From: an uncultured Clostridia bacterium
GTDB lineage: Bacteria > Bacillota > Clostridia > TANB77 > CAG-508
Assembly (NCBI GenBank): GCA_934162615.1
Contig: CAKPJK010000016.1
Location: 1-27,199, forward strand
Length of the DNA stretch: 27,199 nucleotides
Direction of reading: 5' to 3'
The translations under genes were made by a program, and so were the position numbers. Position 1 is the first letter of the stretch, and every line of letters starts with the position of its first letter. Below the pieces are notes generated by a model. It was not told where the DNA came from, ran no database searches, and saw only the letters and a program-made list of their open reading frames with translations. Shown piece by piece: positions 23,708 through 27,199 of the stretch.

Positions 23708-23755
23708 ATACCCCCGCAAAAAGTTTATTATAAGCTTTTTGCGGGGGTATTCTTT
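23708..23755 (+). terminator. Strong rho-independent terminator
   Basis: A perfect 16-bp stem (ATACCCCCGCAAAAAG and its complement, 23708-23750) with an 11-nt loop, followed by TCTTTTATTTTT. It ends the 154-aa gene; the convergent ABC gene could use the stem too, but its own U-run is poorer. Confidence 0.88.
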
Positions 23756-23785
23756 TATTTTTACTTCTACATTTCTATGCTACAA

Positions 23786-26389
23786 TTACTCTGTCCTTAA
23801 TGCAATTACTGGGTCTTTTTTACTTGCAATTTTAGCTGGAATTAAACCTGCAATAATTGTCAAGAACATACTAATAAGAACTAATACAACACCAGCCTTA
23901 AATGGTACAGCAGTTACCACTTTAACACCTGTTACAGCATAAATCATGCTGTTTATTGGAAGTGTTAATAATACTGTGATGCCTATTCCTATAAGACCTG
24001 ATATTAAACCAATAATCAAAGTTTCTGCATTAAATACTCTTGAAATATCTTTTTTAGATGCTCCAATTGCTCTTAAAATTCCAATTTCTTTTGTTCTTTC
24101 CAATACAGAAATATATGTTATAATACCTATCATTATTGAAGATACTATTAATGATATTGCTACAAATGCAATTAATACATAACTTATTGTATTAATAATT
24201 TGGCTTACAGATTTCATCATTGTTCCAACTATATCTGTGTAACTTATTGTGTTTTCTTCTTTTCCATTATCTCTTTGCTTTTGGTTATACTCTTCTATTG
24301 CACTTGATATTTTATCTTTTGATTCGAAGTCTTTTGGATAAATGCTGATTGATGTTGGTGTATCAATATCAACTGCACCTAGTTTTTGTAGATTTTTTTC
24401 ATAGCTTGAGTCTTTATTTGCTGAATATGTTTCCATCATTTGAGCAATTTCTTCACTACTTAATTTGCTCATTGCCATTCTTTGCTCTGCTGTCAAATTT
24501 TCCATTGAAGATGTATCTTCGTCTGTTGGAAATTTTAAACCAGAAAATACATTTACATCTTTGTTTTCTTTTTGTTCTTTTACTATTTGTGCATCATTTG
24601 ATTTTTCTACTACATATTCTTTTAATTGTTTTGTGTATCCTATACCACTTGTAACAGAAGTGCTTACAGCACTTTGTTCATTTTGTTTTATAATTCCAAC
24701 TACTTTTACAGTTTCTGCATTATTAATTTTCTTTTTTAAATAATTATCGTCATCCTCTTTATTTACCCATAGTCCATTTTGTTTTTGATAATAGTCTGAA
24801 TTTAATAATAGTTTAAATTGTAGGTTTAAAAGGTCATCATATAAATATGATGTTGATTCTTGTTTTTCGTCAAGTTTTTCCCCATTTTCTACCGCTTTCC
24901 ATTTGTCTTTTAGATCGGTTTGGTCTTTTAGTCCTAATGAATATAATGTGTAATCATCTATTCTTCCGTCTTCTTTTAATACTAGAACTACTTCATTATA
25001 CTGCTTTGGCCAGTTTCCTTTTACTAAATCATATTGAGATTCTAATAATTGTTGATTATCTAGCATTTCAAAACATACATCAGTATTTGTCATCATTGAA
25101 CTTCCAAATACAGATGACATTGCTGAATTGTTTTGTGCTTCTATCATATCTCCCATTCCAAATGCGTTCATTACTGTACTTGGGTTAACTCTTACAATTC
25201 CATTGTCTGTATTTGCTCTGTATAAGTTGATATTTAAGTCATATCCATATTTTATGCTATTACTATTTTTTGTAATTTCATTGTCACCATCGTCCAAATA
25301 TTTTTTTAATTCTTTCAAGTTATTGCTTTGCTTTTTATTAGAAAGTGTTGTTATCATATCATTCATTATATCTGCTGAATATGCTTTACCTTCTTCTTTG
25401 TTTTCCGTGTTATCTGTGTTTTCACCAGACATAGACTGCATTAGGCTTGACATATCTACTGTTGATTCTTCTATTGTAATTGGATATGAAGAAAGTGTAT
25501 CTTCTTCAACTTTGTTTATATAATTCTGTACTCCTGTTGAAATTGCTAAAATTAGTGCAATTCCTATTATTCCAATACTTCCTGCAAATGATGTTAATAT
25601 TGTTCTTCCTTTTTTAGTCATTAAATTGTTTAAACTTAGTCGTAATGCTGTAAGGAATTTCATTGATGTTCTTCTCTTTTTAGTGTCTTCCTTTTTTTCT
25701 TCTTTTTGATGTTCAATTGGGTCTGAATCATCTGTTATTTTTCCATCAAGTATTTTTATAATTCTACTTGAATATTTTTCTGCAAGTTCTGGGTTGTGTG
25801 TAACCATTATTATTAGTTTGTCTTTTGATATTTTCTTTAATATTTCCATTACTTGCACACTTGTTTTTGTGTCTAATGCTCCTGTTGGTTCGTCTGCTAA
25901 AATTATGTCTGGGTTATTTACTAAAGCCCTTGCTATTGCAACTCTTTGCATTTGTCCGCCTGATAATTGGTTTGGTTTTTTGTGTATTTGTTCTTTTAGC
26001 CCAACTTCTTCTAGTGCTTTTATTGCTCTTTGTTTTCTTTCTTTTCTAGATACTCCTGATATTGTTAATGCAAGTTCTACATTTGATAATACTGTTTGAT
26101 GTCCTATTAGGTTGTAACTTTGGAATACAAAGCCTACTGAGTAGTTTCTGTACGCATCCCAGTCTCTATCTTTAAAATCTTTTGTTGATTTTCCATTTAT
26201 TATTAGGTCTCCTGATGTATATCTATCTAGTCCTCCTATGATGTTTAAAAGCGTTGTTTTTCCACATCCACTTTGACCTAGTATTGAGACAAATTCTGAT
26301 TCTCTGAATTCTATGTTTATTCCTTTTAATGCTTCTACTTTTTCGTCTCCACTTACATATGTCTTTTTTATGTTTTTAAGTTTTAGCAT
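23786..26389 (-). CDS. MacB-type ABC transporter: ATPase fused to FtsX permease
   Basis: This 867-aa protein combines an N-terminal ATPase (1-225) with an FtsX permease. Walker A is GQSGCGKTT (38-46), with the signature LSGGQMQRVAIARALV, Walker B IILADEPTGALD and IIMVTHN. After a charged linker (QKEEKKEDTKKRRTS) the permease begins with FLTALRLSLNNL and helix SIGIIGIALILAIS (about 270-285). A large extracytoplasmic domain of some 430 residues follows, then three helices at the C-terminus with the coupling motif EIGILRAIGASKKDISRVF. The ATG at 26389 follows AAAGGAG. Fusion order ATPase-permease is that of MacB. No periplasmic-adaptor or TolC partner is expected in a Gram-positive. It is probably an exporter, substrate unknown. 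It follows the rdgB-like gene by 15 nt. Confidence 0.9.
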   Translation of the reverse strand: MLKLKNIKKTYVSGDEKVEALKGINIEFRESEFVSILGQSGCGKTTLLNIIGGLDRYTSGDLIINGKSTKDFKDRDWDAYRNYSVGFVFQSYNLIGHQTVLSNVELALTISGVSRKERKQRAIKALEEVGLKEQIHKKPNQLSGGQMQRVAIARALVNNPDIILADEPTGALDTKTSVQVMEILKKISKDKLIIMVTHNPELAEKYSSRIIKILDGKITDDSDPIEHQKEEKKEDTKKRRTSMKFLTALRLSLNNLMTKKGRTILTSFAGSIGIIGIALILAISTGVQNYINKVEEDTLSSYPITIEESTVDMSSLMQSMSGENTDNTENKEEGKAYSADIMNDMITTLSNKKQSNNLKELKKYLDDGDNEITKNSNSIKYGYDLNINLYRANTDNGIVRVNPSTVMNAFGMGDMIEAQNNSAMSSVFGSSMMTNTDVCFEMLDNQQLLESQYDLVKGNWPKQYNEVVLVLKEDGRIDDYTLYSLGLKDQTDLKDKWKAVENGEKLDEKQESTSYLYDDLLNLQFKLLLNSDYYQKQNGLWVNKEDDDNYLKKKINNAETVKVVGIIKQNEQSAVSTSVTSGIGYTKQLKEYVVEKSNDAQIVKEQKENKDVNVFSGLKFPTDEDTSSMENLTAEQRMAMSKLSSEEIAQMMETYSANKDSSYEKNLQKLGAVDIDTPTSISIYPKDFESKDKISSAIEEYNQKQRDNGKEENTISYTDIVGTMMKSVSQIINTISYVLIAFVAISLIVSSIMIGIITYISVLERTKEIGILRAIGASKKDISRVFNAETLIIGLISGLIGIGITVLLTLPINSMIYAVTGVKVVTAVPFKAGVVLVLISMFLTIIAGLIPAKIASKKDPVIALRTE

Positions 26390-26404
26390 GAATTTCTCCT
26401 TTCC

Positions 26405-27004
26405 TTAATTTATATTATCTACTATGAATTTAATAACTTTATCATCATTATTTTTATTACTATTTTGCGCTCTTTCTTCTTCATTTAATTCTACTAAATA
26501 TTTATTAAATTCGGGTACAATACTAATTGAATCAAGCGGATATCCAAGATTTCTTTTTTCGCATGGTTTGTCTACAAAGTAAAAGTCACTTTTGCTCCAT
26601 GTATATTCTTTTACTTCTTTACCATTATAAATTACCATACCATACACCCATTTAGCTGTTAGTTTTTTACCATGTTTTTTTACTAAATTTGTGTAATATT
26701 CTATCATTTCTTCATCTGTTAACTCTTTTCCATTTACTCTTCTTACATGCGTTCCTGGTTGTTCTTCTTCTGATAGTTCTTCTACAAATAGGCAATTGTC
26801 CATTCCTATTGTTGGTATGTGTGCTACTTCATAGTATGATTTTGCTTTTATATATGCATTCTCAATTGCATTTTTCCCTGTTTCTTCTACTTTTATATTT
26901 ATGTCTAAATCTTTTAGTGTTAACAGTTCTATTCCTTTTTCTTCAAGTGCTTTTTTGTATTTTTTTACTTTTGCTGGATTTGTTGTTGCAAATAATACTT
27001 TCAT
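26405..27004 (-). CDS. RdgB/HAM1-like nucleoside-triphosphate pyrophosphatase
   Basis: Members of this family hydrolyse non-canonical purine NTPs such as dITP and XTP, keeping them out of DNA and RNA. The 199-aa protein has the expected length. It shows the N-terminal nucleotide motif LFATTNPAKVKKYK, the central ETGKNAIENAYIKAKSYY with the conserved E..NA..KA, and the base-recognition region TIGMDNCLFVEEL..QPGTHVRR. Canonical RdgB there reads D(D/T)SGL.V..L...PG..SAR, so the active-site aspartate is kept (D in GMDN) but several neighbours differ. This could change substrate choice. The ATG at 27004 follows CGAAAGGA. It is the first gene of a pair with the MacB-type transporter, and a 79-nt repeat lies upstream. 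Confidence 0.82.
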   Translation of the reverse strand: MKVLFATTNPAKVKKYKKALEEKGIELLTLKDLDINIKVEETGKNAIENAYIKAKSYYEVAHIPTIGMDNCLFVEELSEEEQPGTHVRRVNGKELTDEEMIEYYTNLVKKHGKKLTAKWVYGMVIYNGKEVKEYTWSKSDFYFVDKPCEKRNLGYPLDSISIVPEFNKYLVELNEEERAQNSNKNNDDKVIKFIVDNIN

Positions 27005-27087
27005 TTTTATTTTCCTTTCGAAATTTAAGTTTTCATAAAATTCATTATTATTTATATCATAAATTTAGATTTTTTCATAGTTTTTCT

Positions 27088-27166
27088 AGAACAAATCTGA
27101 AAAAATCAAAGATTTTTTCAGCAAATTTGTTCGTGCGCGAAAATTTATTTCATAAATTTTCTGTGC
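27088..27166. repeat. 79-nt two-hairpin repeat, copy 2
   Basis: Same orientation and length as copy 1 at 12746-12824, with 73 of 79 identical bases. Differences are the first loop (AAA instead of TTT), one base of a bulge and two of three bases of the second loop; both stems are perfectly conserved. It is 84 nt upstream of the rdgB-like start. No direct repeats or terminal duplications are evident. Confidence 0.8.
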
Positions 27167-27199
27167 AATGTAGTTTTATATATTAGGAAAGTTGCATAA

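Overview
The window is AT-rich Firmicutes DNA. AT-rich codons dominate, Shine-Dalgarno sites are strong, and several promoters match TTGACA-17-TATAAT. A SUF system with SufU, a cohesin/dockerin surface protein and a MATE-kinase fusion point to an anaerobic clostridial, probably gut, species. No rRNA, tRNA or CRISPR array was seen. Most genes lie on the minus strand, so each operon reads from high to low coordinates.

Region 1 (1-2490): a MATE transporter fused in frame to a cytidylate-kinase-like domain runs off the left edge. Its leader contains a terminator-like hairpin and a 29-nt perfect palindrome. Next to it is a short repeat-protein remnant. Region 2 (2488-5438): mnmA, tcdA and an atypical protein-kinase-fold gene form a tight tRNA-modification operon.

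Region 3 (5566-12740): a sulfur/iron-sulfur cluster. From a consensus promoter with a palindromic operator the order is a DtxR-fold regulator, a 25-codon coupled ORF, sufC, sufB, sufD, a 66-aa ORF, sufS and sufU. Accessory units interrupt it: a 70-aa membrane protein on the opposite strand between sufC and sufB, a REP-like palindrome between sufB and sufD, a compact unit between sufS and sufU, and a free-standing 143-aa gene after sufU. The regulator has lost the usual DtxR/MntR metal ligands and carries a C-terminal cysteine cluster, which fits sensing of Fe-S status. SufS and SufU supply Fe-S assembly, and sulfur from SufS could also feed MnmA.

The sufS-sufU unit (6575-6960) is the most striking find. 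It has a consensus promoter, a long leader folded to hide its own ribosome-binding site, a 54-aa one-helix basic membrane peptide, and a terminator overlapping the stop codon. A convergent promoter and terminator on the other strand would make an RNA of about 80 nt antisense to the 3' end. This is the layout of a type I toxin-antitoxin system.

Region 4 (12746-16795): a surface protein of about 1071 aa carries, in one chain, a cohesin-like domain, an FPKTG sortase-like motif with a membrane segment, a second signal peptide, a dockerin and a GH74-like Asp-box propeller. A small membrane protein of unknown function follows on the plus strand. Region 5 (16842-23118): a FtsX-type ABC transporter, mutL and a ZIP metal transporter form one operon, divergent from a TetR regulator with two matching operators between them. 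Region 6 (23242-27199): a small membrane protein, a MacB-type ABC ATPase-permease fusion and an RdgB/HAM1-like NTP pyrophosphatase. A 79-nt two-hairpin repeat occurs at 12746 and again at 27088.
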